Below, piece by piece: positions 1 to 6,041 of a DNA stretch of 9,594 nucleotides. Every line of letters begins with the position of its first letter. The stretch's first letter is position 1. The notes below the pieces were generated by a model that saw only the letters and a program-made list of their open reading frames with translations, was not told the DNA's origin and did no database searches. The translations under genes and the position numbers were made by a program. The DNA is from Bacteroidales bacterium (lineage in GTDB: Bacteria > Bacteroidota > Bacteroidia > Bacteroidales > UBA1556), in NCBI GenBank assembly GCA_023145955.1, contig JAGLDA010000019.1:1-9594 (forward strand), read 5' to 3'.

Positions 1-125
1 TCTAAATTTTCTACTATTTGTGGTTGTCCTTTAAAACTATTAAAGGCACTTGGTCTTAGAGTTGTTTCATACTCTTTCTCATTAGAAGACAAATTTGATG
101 TATCAGGATTAAGATTTTCGTTCAT
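1..125 (-). CDS. ruvB: Holliday junction branch migration ATPase RuvB, N-terminal fragment (cut by window edge)
   Basis: Only the first 41 codons lie in the window; the gene continues past position 1. RuvB is the hexameric AAA+ motor that, with RuvA, drives branch migration of Holliday junctions in the cytoplasm. The visible part starts MNENLNP, has an acidic, variable N-terminal stretch, then the conserved entry to the ATPase domain: TTLRPSAF (residues 21-28), the GQ of FKGQPQIVENL (31-41). Bacteroidota RuvB proteins have this layout, with a roughly 20-residue extension before the LRP...GQ..(I/V)xNL motif. The Walker motifs lie outside the window. RarA also has an RP..F...GQ motif, but the IVENL ending fits RuvB better. 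The ATG at 123-125 (minus) is chosen because a TAnnTTTG box sits only 4 bases upstream. Confidence 0.82.
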   Translation of the reverse strand, partial: MNENLNPDTSNLSSNEKEYETTLRPSAFNSFKGQPQIVENL

Positions 126-129
126 AAGG

Positions 130-137
130 CAAAGATA
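130..137 (-). promoter_or_regulatory. Putative -7 promoter element of ruvB
   Basis: On the minus strand the sequence reads TATCTTTG, a match to the Bacteroidota -7 consensus TAnnTTTG, followed by CCTT and then the ATG. No clear TTTG -33 element is visible at the expected distance. With only four bases between box and start codon, transcription would begin at or next to the ATG, so the mRNA may be leaderless. This placement is an inference from the consensus. Confidence 0.5.
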
Positions 138-273
138 TGATTTTTGTTGATTTGTTTATAATTCTTAATATGATAAATTTGGGATATTACTTATTGCATT
201 CAATAGTAGAAAAACTACATAATAGTAAAAGATATATTGTTACAAACTATAATCATGAGGAATTTGATGATCT

Positions 274-373
274 GAACTACGATCAAGATTACCGTATTAA
301 ACAGAACTACGGTCAGGATGACCGTGTTACATTAAATAGAACTACGGTCAGGATGACCGTGTTCCACTAAATA
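274..373. repeat. Three tandem palindromic repeat units (30, 35 and 35 bases)
   Basis: Units start at 274, 304 and 339, each with GAACTACG. Units 2 and 3 differ at only a few bases near their 3' ends (TTACATT versus TTCCACT) and each contains the perfect palindrome ACGGTCAGGATGACCGT: seven-base arms around a three-base GGA spacer. Unit 1 is degenerate (ACGATCAAGATTACCGT) and five bases shorter. A fourth partial start, GAATTTA, follows at 374. On the minus strand the core reads ACGGTCATCCTGACCGT, reminiscent of the GTCATCCTGA-type dispersed palindromes found in many bacterial genomes; that resemblance is from memory and is not a family assignment. Confidence 0.85.
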
Positions 374-378
374 GAATT

Positions 379-420
379 TATGTGATTTTTTTATGCACAA
401 AAGCTCAAGCAGAGCTTGGC
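379..420 (+). repeat. 42-base direct repeat, copy 1
   Basis: This segment is identical over 42 bases to 525-566: TATGTG, a run of seven T within ATTTTTTTA, TGCACAAAAGC, then TCAAGCAGAGCTTGGC. Its 3' part can fold (AAGCTC at 401-406 with GAGCTT at 412-417). Unlike copy 2, it is not followed by the complementary GCTTTTGTGCATAA arm, so it cannot form the long hairpin. After it the sequence diverges to GTATATAAAC. Confidence 0.9.
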
Positions 421-524
421 GTATATAAACATGCTTACTTATTGCGGATTGCCTCCTGCGTCGGCCTTCCTTCTCGACGGGTAAATTTGGGTACATCAAA
501 ATCCCATTTTTGCTTTGCAAAAAG

Positions 525-566
525 TATGTGATTTTTTTATGCACAAAAGCTCAAGCAGAGCTTGGC
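525..566 (+). repeat. 42-base direct repeat, copy 2
   Basis: Identical to 379-420, with starts 146 bases apart. This copy is embedded in the compound palindrome at 494-619, and most of it forms the left side of that palindrome's central 21-bp hairpin. Perfect identity over 42 bases in non-coding DNA suggests recent duplication or a maintained mobile or dispersed element; the sequence does not show which. Confidence 0.9.
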
Positions 567-576
567 TTTTGTGCAT

Positions 577-615
577 AAAAAAATCCCAAATATTTCTTTG
601 AAATATTGGGATTTT
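577..615 (-). terminator. Rho-independent terminator of tRNA-Cys
   Basis: Read on the minus strand just after the tRNA, AAAATCCCA plus a short stem pairs with TGGGATTTT, with one extra base on the 3' side, and a run of T follows (TTTTTTTA). The stem starts within a few bases of the tRNA 3' end, so it would end a monocistronic tRNA transcript. It is also the right half of the compound palindrome at 494-619. Confidence 0.75.
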
Positions 616-619
616 GATG

Positions 620-690
620 AGGTCTCGAGCGGATTCGAACCGCTGTGGGAGCTTTTGCAGAGCCCAGCCTAGCCGCTCGGCCACGAGACC
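620..690 (-). tRNA. tRNA-Cys (anticodon GCA)
   Basis: On the minus strand this 71-base sequence folds as a full cloverleaf. The acceptor stem GGTCTCG pairs with CGAGACC, and a GCC/GGC D-stem follows. The anticodon stem GGGCT/AGCTC includes one G-U pair. The loop CTGCAAA gives anticodon GCA, which reads UGC and UGU. The T-arm is AGCGG-TTCGAAT-CCGCT. The discriminator base is U, the usual identity base of cysteine tRNA. The 3' CCA is not encoded and must be added after transcription. It has its own consensus-like promoter upstream and a terminator immediately downstream, so it appears to be a single-gene unit. It is the only tRNA in the window. Confidence 0.96.
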
Positions 691-708
691 ATACCTCTTT
701 TGCGGCTG

Positions 709-738
709 CAAAAATACACTTTTTATGTAAACCTCAAA
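709..738 (-). promoter_or_regulatory. Promoter of tRNA-Cys
   Basis: On the minus strand TTTG (735-738) is followed after 18 bases by TATTTTTG (709-716). This matches both halves of the Bacteroidota primary sigma consensus (TTTG near -33, TAnnTTTG near -7). Transcription would start roughly ten bases before the mature tRNA end at 690. It is the best two-part promoter match in the window. Confidence 0.7.
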
Positions 739-793
739 GATTTTTCTTTAAAAAGAAGTAGTAAACTTTATAATATACTAGTTATACTAAAGT

Positions 794-1402
794 CTACTTC
801 TGAGCTTCCATATATTGCTCAAGTAATCGGGCAACATATTTTCCAAATACATCAAATTCTAGATTTACAATAGTTCCATTTTTAAAATTATGGAAGTTTG
901 TAAACTCTTGAGTATAAGGGATAATTGCCACGGAAAACTGGCCTTTCTTTGAGTCTACAACAGTAAGGCTTGTTCCATTAACCGAAATCGAACCTTTCTC
1001 TACAGTAATATTACTTTGCTCCACATCGTAATTAAAGGTATATTTCCAGCTACCATCAGTTTCTTCCACAGCAATACATGTAGCAGTTTGGTCTACATGT
1101 CCCTGTACAATATGCCCATCAAGGCGCTCGCCCATACTCATACTACGCTCAAGATTTACTTCGTAACCAACTCCCCACTCTTGCAAGCATGTTTTATCTA
1201 ATGTTTCTTGTATTGCTGTTACCACATAATTATTATTGTCTTTATCAACTTTCACTACAGTTAAGCATACGCCATCGTGAGCCATACTTTGATCTACTTT
1301 GAGCTCTTTAGCCAAAGCAGTTTCTACTGTAAAGTGTATATTACTTTTGTCGCTATCCACAGCAACAATCTTTCCCATTGTTTCTACAATTCCTGTAAAC
1401 AT
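794..1402 (-). CDS. ribE: Riboflavin synthase (alpha subunit type)
   Basis: The protein of 202 residues catalyses the last step of riboflavin synthesis: dismutation of two 6,7-dimethyl-8-ribityllumazine to riboflavin plus 5-amino-6-ribitylamino-uracil (EC 2.5.1.9), as a cytosolic trimer. It has the two tandem lumazine-binding barrels of the family: MFTGIVE at the start of barrel 1, SMAHDGVCLTV (39-49, Cys46) and HIVQGHVD (97-104; His97 and His102 align with the E. coli active-site histidines), then KGSISVNGTSLTV (136-148, Ser145 and Thr147) and FDVFGKYVARL (184-194) in barrel 2. Length is typical. Named ribC in Bacillus nomenclature. It lies 45 bases after the secreted-protein gene on the same strand. 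No TAnnTTTG box or FMN riboswitch is visible in that gap, so read-through or a promoter inside the upstream gene is likely. Confidence 0.96.
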   Translation of the reverse strand: MFTGIVETMGKIVAVDSDKSNIHFTVETALAKELKVDQSMAHDGVCLTVVKVDKDNNNYVVTAIQETLDKTCLQEWGVGYEVNLERSMSMGERLDGHIVQGHVDQTATCIAVEETDGSWKYTFNYDVEQSNITVEKGSISVNGTSLTVVDSKKGQFSVAIIPYTQEFTNFHNFKNGTIVNLEFDVFGKYVARLLEQYMEAQK

Positions 1403-1447
1403 ATTTATTATTATTTATTTGTTAATTCGTTTTTTCATTTAAAATTA

Positions 1448-4024
1448 CTATCGGTAAAGTGATACTGTACCATTGATTGTTCTCATAATTACTCCTTCAA
1501 GGCGCCTTTCATAAACTTCACAAACAAAGAAATAGACACCATCAGTGCACTCTCCTCCAGTAGTTATATCATTTCCATCCCAGTTGATATCAGGATCGCT
1601 GGTATTAAACACTAATCCTCCCCAACGATTATAAATATTCATTTCTACTGATTCTACAAAATCGTAAGGGAAAGGAATAAACAAATCATTATAGCCATCA
1701 TTATTAGGAGTAAAAACATTTGGTAATTTATAAAGCCTACAGCTATCAATATCTACACAAACTTTATTTGACGGACTACTTTCGTTATCAAAAGAATCAA
1801 TAGCAGTAACATAATAACAACCCACAACGGTTTCAATTCCTGTATGATTATATATGGTATCGGTATCTGGAGATGCTTTATACAACACATCAAAATCATC
1901 TTCCATACTTGGAGTATAATAAATCTTATACCTAACTACATCGTCGGCGCAAGTATTATTTGGATTATTCCATGTGAGTATATTCTCTATATCAACACAA
2001 TTTGTAGAAACTTTAAGCAAAGGAGGACACGGAGGCTCTTCATCTATTGGAATACCACAAGATATTTGCGATTTATTAATTAGAGGATTACTAAATCCAG
2101 AAGCACTATATCCGCCAATACTTTTTACATAATAGCAATAAGTTGTACCATTAACCAGATTACTATCAATATATTCATTAGTTGTAGTATATCCTATACT
2201 ATCAAAAATATCGGAGCTTACTTCCCTATAAACAATAAATGTATCATTAGTCCATGGCACCAATGGCTGCCATTTGAGCTCCATGCGCCTAGCTTTTCCA
2301 ATTGCACTCAAATAAATACTTGATGCCAATTGTGATTCACCAATATAAAATCTATTTCCTATGGAATTATTAATAAATCCTATTTTGTAATAATGAGTTT
2401 CATCTTTGGTATTAATAATTTTATGATGGAAAATGGTATCATTTAAACTCATCATAGAATCCAATATTACCATAGGTTGACCAAAGCCTGTATTATTATA
2501 TAGCACTTGATACACAAAAGGCCCTGGCGTTTGGGTATAATCCAAAGAGTCTGGTTTAGACCAAATTACAGTAATTTCACCTTCGTTTATGGCAGTAGTA
2601 TCAACGCTAACATTGGTTACTACAGGCACATCTTTTATCAGCTGAGCACATACTTCTAAGGATGGGTAGCTCTCTGCTCCATCAGGAAAACGAGCCACTA
2701 CCATATAGCAATAATCACTCCCCTGCTGCAAACCAAATCCATTTCCAGAATCAACAAAAGTTGTATCATTTACAGAGGATGTACTTCCTATATAACTATA
2801 TCCTGTCCATGCCGGCACACCAGTTTCACAATTTGAAGCTAGATATCCAATATAGCCATTATGCCTATATATATCATACTTATCAGCATTAGAACAAATT
2901 GATTTATCCCAAATAAGTTCAATAGTAATCCCTTTGGGGCTTGCCAATAAATTTGTAGGACCAGGAGCTATCACTTTAATAAAAGTTGTTTTTATATCCA
3001 CTAGGTTTACAGGTGAACCATTATCTTTAGCTTTAAAAATCATTTGATATGGATATAACTGCACATGCTCACAAATAGGTGTCCAAGTAAAAGTAGATGA
3101 TACATAACCTATTGCATTGCTAGGCTGTGGAAATATAGCAGGGCTATTAGGCAAAAGTATTGGCCCACCCGTTCCTCTTAAAGTAACCATGTCATTATCC
3201 ACATCATCAGCTTCAATAAGCATGGTAAGAGTTTGCCCCACTTCAATACAAGTATCAGCTATAGCAGTAAGCACGGGAGGTTTATTATTACAATTTGCAA
3301 TAGTTATTTGCATATCTCTGGTAATAGTACCTATCAATACGCCATTTCTATATTCCTTAATACGAATTGCTACATTAAATTCGCCAATCATAGTAGGATT
3401 TATCCATGCTAAGGTACCTGTAATAGGGTCAATACTAAAACTCACACTTGCATTAGGATAACTGTAGCCTGCAATATAAGCACCATCAGTCCCCCTACAA
3501 TGGATAAGCTCATAAGCTATACTATCACCATCTATATCGTAAGCACCAGGATTATGAAGAAAAGGATATCCAACGCAACCATTATCTATTGGTGGGTTTA
3601 ACAAAACTGGTGAATTATTGATTCCAATAAAAGGATTTATCGTTAAAACAGTTTCTATATAAAAGGATACATTTATTGAATTTGGGATATTAATCACTCC
3701 CCCATTACGGTTGCGATCCTCCATACTAATAATAAATTCACCCTGCCCACTAAAAGTATGAGTACCCTTATAGATATTCATACTTACTTGATTTGGTAAA
3801 TTTGTTTTAGAAATTCGCTGAACTATAGATTCAGTACCATCGCCCCAATTAAGATCAAGTGTTGGCCTGTCAGCTAAAGAAGGAGTATAAGTATATGTTA
3901 CCAAAGTAAACTCATACGTAAGCTGTGATAATTGCTTATACGTAATTTCTCCAGCACGATTATGCGTAGCAAACAATTGTATACTCGCTATAACCAAAAT
4001 AAATATAAAAATAACTCTCCGCAT
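1448..4024 (-). CDS. Secreted multidomain protein with T9SS type B sorting domain (gliding motility-associated C-terminal domain)
   Basis: This 858-residue exported protein has no assignable specific function. Residues 1-19 form a signal peptide (MRRVIF..., hydrophobic core, cleavage probably after LFA). The mature part opens with THNRAGEITY, a start seen in many Bacteroidota surface proteins, and a WGDG motif near residue 60, as in PKD-like folds. Two cadherin-like motifs follow: AYDIDGDSIAYEL (about 160-175) and ADDVDNDMVTL (about 270-285). Residues of about 355-760 look like four fibronectin type III-like modules with repeated W, YxIY and YCY(Y/M)V patterns. Residues 767-858 are the CHU_C domain: LPNVFTPNNDGYND, IYNRWGGLVF, WDG, DGVYFFV. 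In known systems this directs export by the type IX secretion system and cell-surface attachment. Adhesin or matrix protein is an inference. Confidence 0.93.
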   Translation of the reverse strand: MRRVIFIFILVIASIQLFATHNRAGEITYKQLSQLTYEFTLVTYTYTPSLADRPTLDLNWGDGTESIVQRISKTNLPNQVSMNIYKGTHTFSGQGEFIISMEDRNRNGGVINIPNSINVSFYIETVLTINPFIGINNSPVLLNPPIDNGCVGYPFLHNPGAYDIDGDSIAYELIHCRGTDGAYIAGYSYPNASVSFSIDPITGTLAWINPTMIGEFNVAIRIKEYRNGVLIGTITRDMQITIANCNNKPPVLTAIADTCIEVGQTLTMLIEADDVDNDMVTLRGTGGPILLPNSPAIFPQPSNAIGYVSSTFTWTPICEHVQLYPYQMIFKAKDNGSPVNLVDIKTTFIKVIAPGPTNLLASPKGITIELIWDKSICSNADKYDIYRHNGYIGYLASNCETGVPAWTGYSYIGSTSSVNDTTFVDSGNGFGLQQGSDYCYMVVARFPDGAESYPSLEVCAQLIKDVPVVTNVSVDTTAINEGEITVIWSKPDSLDYTQTPGPFVYQVLYNNTGFGQPMVILDSMMSLNDTIFHHKIINTKDETHYYKIGFINNSIGNRFYIGESQLASSIYLSAIGKARRMELKWQPLVPWTNDTFIVYREVSSDIFDSIGYTTTNEYIDSNLVNGTTYCYYVKSIGGYSASGFSNPLINKSQISCGIPIDEEPPCPPLLKVSTNCVDIENILTWNNPNNTCADDVVRYKIYYTPSMEDDFDVLYKASPDTDTIYNHTGIETVVGCYYVTAIDSFDNESSPSNKVCVDIDSCRLYKLPNVFTPNNDGYNDLFIPFPYDFVESVEMNIYNRWGGLVFNTSDPDINWDGNDITTGGECTDGVYFFVCEVYERRLEGVIMRTINGTVSLYR

Positions 4025-4049
4025 TCTATTGCTAAATATGAATTAATCG

Positions 4050-4057
4050 CAAAGGTA
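4050..4057 (-). promoter_or_regulatory. Putative -7 element of the T9SS secreted-protein gene
   Basis: On the minus strand TACCTTTG, matching TAnnTTTG, lies 25 bases before the ATG. A TTTA sits 20 bases further upstream as a weak -33 candidate. This gives a short leader and is the likely promoter for the secreted protein, possibly also for ribE behind it. Confidence 0.55.
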
Positions 4058-4263
4058 TCAATTTTAGGTATATGATGTAAAGATATATTTGATTAACTAG
4101 AATAATATCCGATAATTTTTGGAGCCTTATTGTAAACGTCTATTTATTTCAAAGTCGAAGATAATTTTGATATATATATTTAGTGTACTGAACTTAAGTA
4201 ATATAATGTAATGGATTATTTATTTTTTTGTCATGTACTGAGGCCTTCTGCATAAAAACAGGA

Positions 4264-4302
4264 CAAAAAAAATCGCTACTAAATATTGTTTAGCAACGAT
4301 TT
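4264..4302 (-). terminator. Rho-independent terminator of the GIN-domain gene
   Basis: On the minus strand AAATCGTTGCTAAA pairs with TTTAGTAGCGATTT over all 14 positions (12 Watson-Crick, two G-U) around a five-base loop, followed by a T run ending in GTCC. The same stem on the plus strand has two mismatches (C-A), so the structure works only for minus-strand transcripts. It lies 79 bases beyond the stop codon at 4381 and should insulate this gene from the secreted-protein gene downstream. Confidence 0.85.
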
Positions 4303-4380
4303 CTACAGTTAAACTTAATTATTATTTTATGTTGTATTAGGCAAGAAAACTCTTTGCTTTAACTTACTTTGATTAAAAGA

Positions 4381-5862
4381 CTATGTAAAAGGAAGTATCA
4401 ATCCTATAGAGAATGGATATAATTCCGGACCACTATCATTTCTAAACATTTCGGTAATTGAATATGTACCATATATGTTTAGCGGACCCCAGCCAATTCG
4501 CACTGTAGCATCAAGAATAAAAGGTTGCAAATGAAAATCATCATAAACTTTAGGTTTATGCTTTCCACTGCCATTTACTCTATACACTTGTTTTGAGTGC
4601 GAGCCCATTCTAATACCACCAATAACACCTGCCGTTAAATGAAAACTATTTGTATTGTGATGACGATTTGTTTGGAATTCGAAAAGTATAGGCATTGTAA
4701 GGTACCATGCTGTTAGCTTACTCTTCTCGTAAGCTCTTTCTGTTCTAGGGTCCTGATATCCATAAAATACAGAAGAGTCGGCATCAAGAATAATATTGTT
4801 ATCAAATCGATAATTATTCCAACGTAGGCCAAGCCCTGTAACAAAGCCAAACTTATTGCCTATAATTCCAAAGCTCTGCTGAAAGAAGTTTATATTAAAG
4901 TTAGTAGATTTTTCATATTTAAGCTCCATAAACTCATAGCCAGTAGGCATATCAATACTTTGCGAAGGGGTAAGGTAACCATTTACTCCAAGCTCTACTC
5001 CTGCCCAATTTCCTTTAAATTTATTTTTCTTTTTACGTTTGAATTTAATATTTGGGTTTCCATCCTCAGAAATAACAATCTCTGTATCACCTCCTCCAAT
5101 AGACACCCTAATAGTATCCTCATCTTCGCTTACATATACACTATGGTTATTAATACCAACCCAAACAGATTCATTTTTACCAATGCTAGTATGTGTGGGA
5201 TTATTTTTATAACGCAATGAGCTAGTTCCAGAAATATCAGCAACAACAGCACTATCAGGATTTATCTTTACATCGCTAGCACCACTAGCTTTTACATTAG
5301 CATATATGGTTTTTGCTTCAAAAGAGTTGAAATCACTAGCCCCACTAGAGTTCACATAAATACTATCCACAAACCCACTAATTTTCACATCACTAGCACC
5401 ACTAATTCTTGCAGTTAGTATATTGTAGTCTACATTAAGAATAGCACTTGAAGCGCCACTTAATTCGAGATGTATAGCATCTCCCTCTATCCTCGAACTA
5501 CTGGTTAAATCACTAGCACCATCCATAATTATTTCTTCAAATTGAGGGCTAAAAATCTCTATTTCCATGGACATATTCTCAATACCTTTAATATCAAAAG
5601 TTAACACCTCTTTACGAACCTCAAAAGAAAACTTATCAATATTTATTTCATCCGCCTCCACAAGAAAGTAACATGAGTCAGCATTAGAGAGCGTAATATT
5701 TGCTTTTTTTGGAACTACTACCTTATTAAAAAAATCGGTATTGTATTTAATGCTTTTTTGAGCATTTGCATTGTATGTTGCAAAAGAAATAAGCAGAACA
5801 ATCGCTGCAATCCTATTCAATAATGAAGAAGTATTATTTCTGTTTTTGTATATATTATTCAT
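4381..5862 (-). CDS. GIN-domain (DUF2807) protein with C-terminal outer-membrane beta-barrel-like domain
   Basis: This 493-residue envelope protein has no known specific function. A signal peptide (hydrophobic 18-30) ends at NANA, with cleavage likely after residue 34. Residues of about 35-275 resemble the head-GIN domain (DUF2807), a beta-helix-like fold of Bacteroidota surface proteins. It shows six turns of the same motif (GAS at 115, 136, 155, 174, 194; GTS at 212) spaced 18-21 residues apart. A very basic linker, KFKRKKKNKFKG (273-284), follows. From about residue 285 the sequence looks like a small outer-membrane beta-barrel: WAGVELGVNGYL, alternating hydrophobic strands, FGFVTGLGLRW, FHLTAGVIGGIRMG, and a hydrophobic end IGLILPFT. 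It appears monocistronic, with its own terminator. No clear TAnnTTTG box is seen upstream. Adhesion or envelope sensing is possible but unproven. Confidence 0.85.
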   Translation of the reverse strand: MNNIYKNRNNTSSLLNRIAAIVLLISFATYNANAQKSIKYNTDFFNKVVVPKKANITLSNADSCYFLVEADEINIDKFSFEVRKEVLTFDIKGIENMSMEIEIFSPQFEEIIMDGASDLTSSSRIEGDAIHLELSGASSAILNVDYNILTARISGASDVKISGFVDSIYVNSSGASDFNSFEAKTIYANVKASGASDVKINPDSAVVADISGTSSLRYKNNPTHTSIGKNESVWVGINNHSVYVSEDEDTIRVSIGGGDTEIVISEDGNPNIKFKRKKKNKFKGNWAGVELGVNGYLTPSQSIDMPTGYEFMELKYEKSTNFNINFFQQSFGIIGNKFGFVTGLGLRWNNYRFDNNIILDADSSVFYGYQDPRTERAYEKSKLTAWYLTMPILFEFQTNRHHNTNSFHLTAGVIGGIRMGSHSKQVYRVNGSGKHKPKVYDDFHLQPFILDATVRIGWGPLNIYGTYSITEMFRNDSGPELYPFSIGLILPFT

Positions 5863-5927
5863 AATTTATAGTTTAAAATCGTATATAAAAATTGAAAGCA
5901 TAATTTAAAAACTAGTAATGATAATTT

Positions 5928-5960
5928 ATGCGTTTCATTTTGTCTGAGATAATGACGCAT
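5928..5960. repeat. Imperfect inverted repeat in the divergent spacer
   Basis: ATGCGTTTCATT (5928-5939) and AATGACGCAT (5951-5960) pair as a ten-base stem (ATGCGT and CATT) with two unpaired T and an 11-base loop. It lies between the divergent GIN-domain and manA genes, about 50 bases before the manA promoter box. It could be an operator or transcript structure, but the match is short and may be chance. Confidence 0.35.
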
Positions 5961-6009
5961 GATTAATTAAATAAGTTACAATTATTTTTAATATAAAGTG
6001 TAATTTTCC

Positions 6010-6017
6010 TACTTTTG
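6010..6017 (+). promoter_or_regulatory. Putative -7 element of manA
   Basis: TACTTTTG matches the Bacteroidota TAnnTTTG consensus and lies 24 bases before the ATG at 6042. Upstream, at the -33 distance, there is only a T-rich stretch. The box overlaps the in-frame TTG at 6015, which argues that the TTG is promoter DNA and not a start codon. Confidence 0.5.
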
Positions 6018-6041
6018 CTTTTCAAACAAAGCAATAATAAC

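Larger units (their letters stand above)
126..619. other. Repeat-rich intergenic region between ruvB and tRNA-Cys
   Basis: About 490 bases hold no convincing gene. The open frames here (137-370 plus, 332-544 minus, 496-711 minus) are made largely of the repeats described separately, and the last one runs through the tRNA. Contents in order: AT-rich spacer; three tandem palindromic units (274-373); first copy of a 42-base direct repeat (379-420); a GC-richer patch (about 444-481) unlike its AT-rich surroundings; a 126-base compound palindrome (494-619) that contains the second repeat copy and the tRNA terminator. Confidence 0.75.
494..619. repeat. 126-base compound palindrome with nested stem-loops
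   Basis: The outer arms CATCAAAATCCCA (494-506) and its exact complement (607-619) bracket the element. The centre is a perfect 21-bp inverted repeat (530-550 with 565-585) that continues past one unpaired T into a 5-bp stem CAAGC/GCTTG with an AGA loop (557-559). Between outer and central arms each half carries its own 7-bp, 3-base-loop hairpin: TTTTTGC-TTT-GCAAAAA (507-523) on the left, ATATTTC-TTT-GAAATAT (590-606) on the right. The right half serves as the terminator of tRNA-Cys. The left half resembles a plus-strand terminator, a hairpin followed by seven T. Confidence 0.85.
4025..4380. other. 356-base intergenic region
   Basis: The spacer separates two minus-strand genes. Near its left end is the promoter of the secreted-protein gene (4050-4057). 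Near its right end is the terminator of the GIN-domain gene (4264-4302). Between about 4080 and 4260 I see only AT-rich sequence without a supported gene, repeat or conserved motif. Confidence 0.6.

Noticed and set aside
137..370. A 77-codon plus-strand open frame
   Set aside because: The second half is a translation of the tandem palindromic repeats, the first half is low-complexity AT-rich sequence, and it opens inside the ruvB promoter region. No family resemblance.
274..373. Possible short CRISPR array
   Set aside because: The units abut with no unique spacers, and no cas gene is present in the window.
494..690. Integration site (att) at the 3' end of tRNA-Cys
   Set aside because: I found no direct copy of the tRNA 3' end elsewhere in the window and no integrase gene. 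The repeated CATCAAAATCCCA is inverted and starts just outside the tRNA.
332..711. Two minus-strand open frames of about 70 codons (332-544 and 496-711)
   Set aside because: They share the peptide ALLELLCIKKSH because both cross the 42-base direct repeat, and one reads through the tRNA-Cys gene. They are repeat translations, not genes.
765..793. Hairpin directly after the ribE stop codon as a terminator
   Set aside because: ACTTTA/TAAAGT gives six good pairs, but the inner part is imperfect and there is no proper T tract directly after it, so I do not call it.
1403..1447. FMN riboswitch upstream of ribE
   Set aside because: The gap is only 45 bases of A/T-rich sequence and cannot hold the conserved FMN aptamer.
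6015..6041. Upstream TTG start for manA adding nine residues
   Set aside because: The TTG is part of the TACTTTTG promoter box, and the ATG at 6042 starts directly before the conserved N-terminus.
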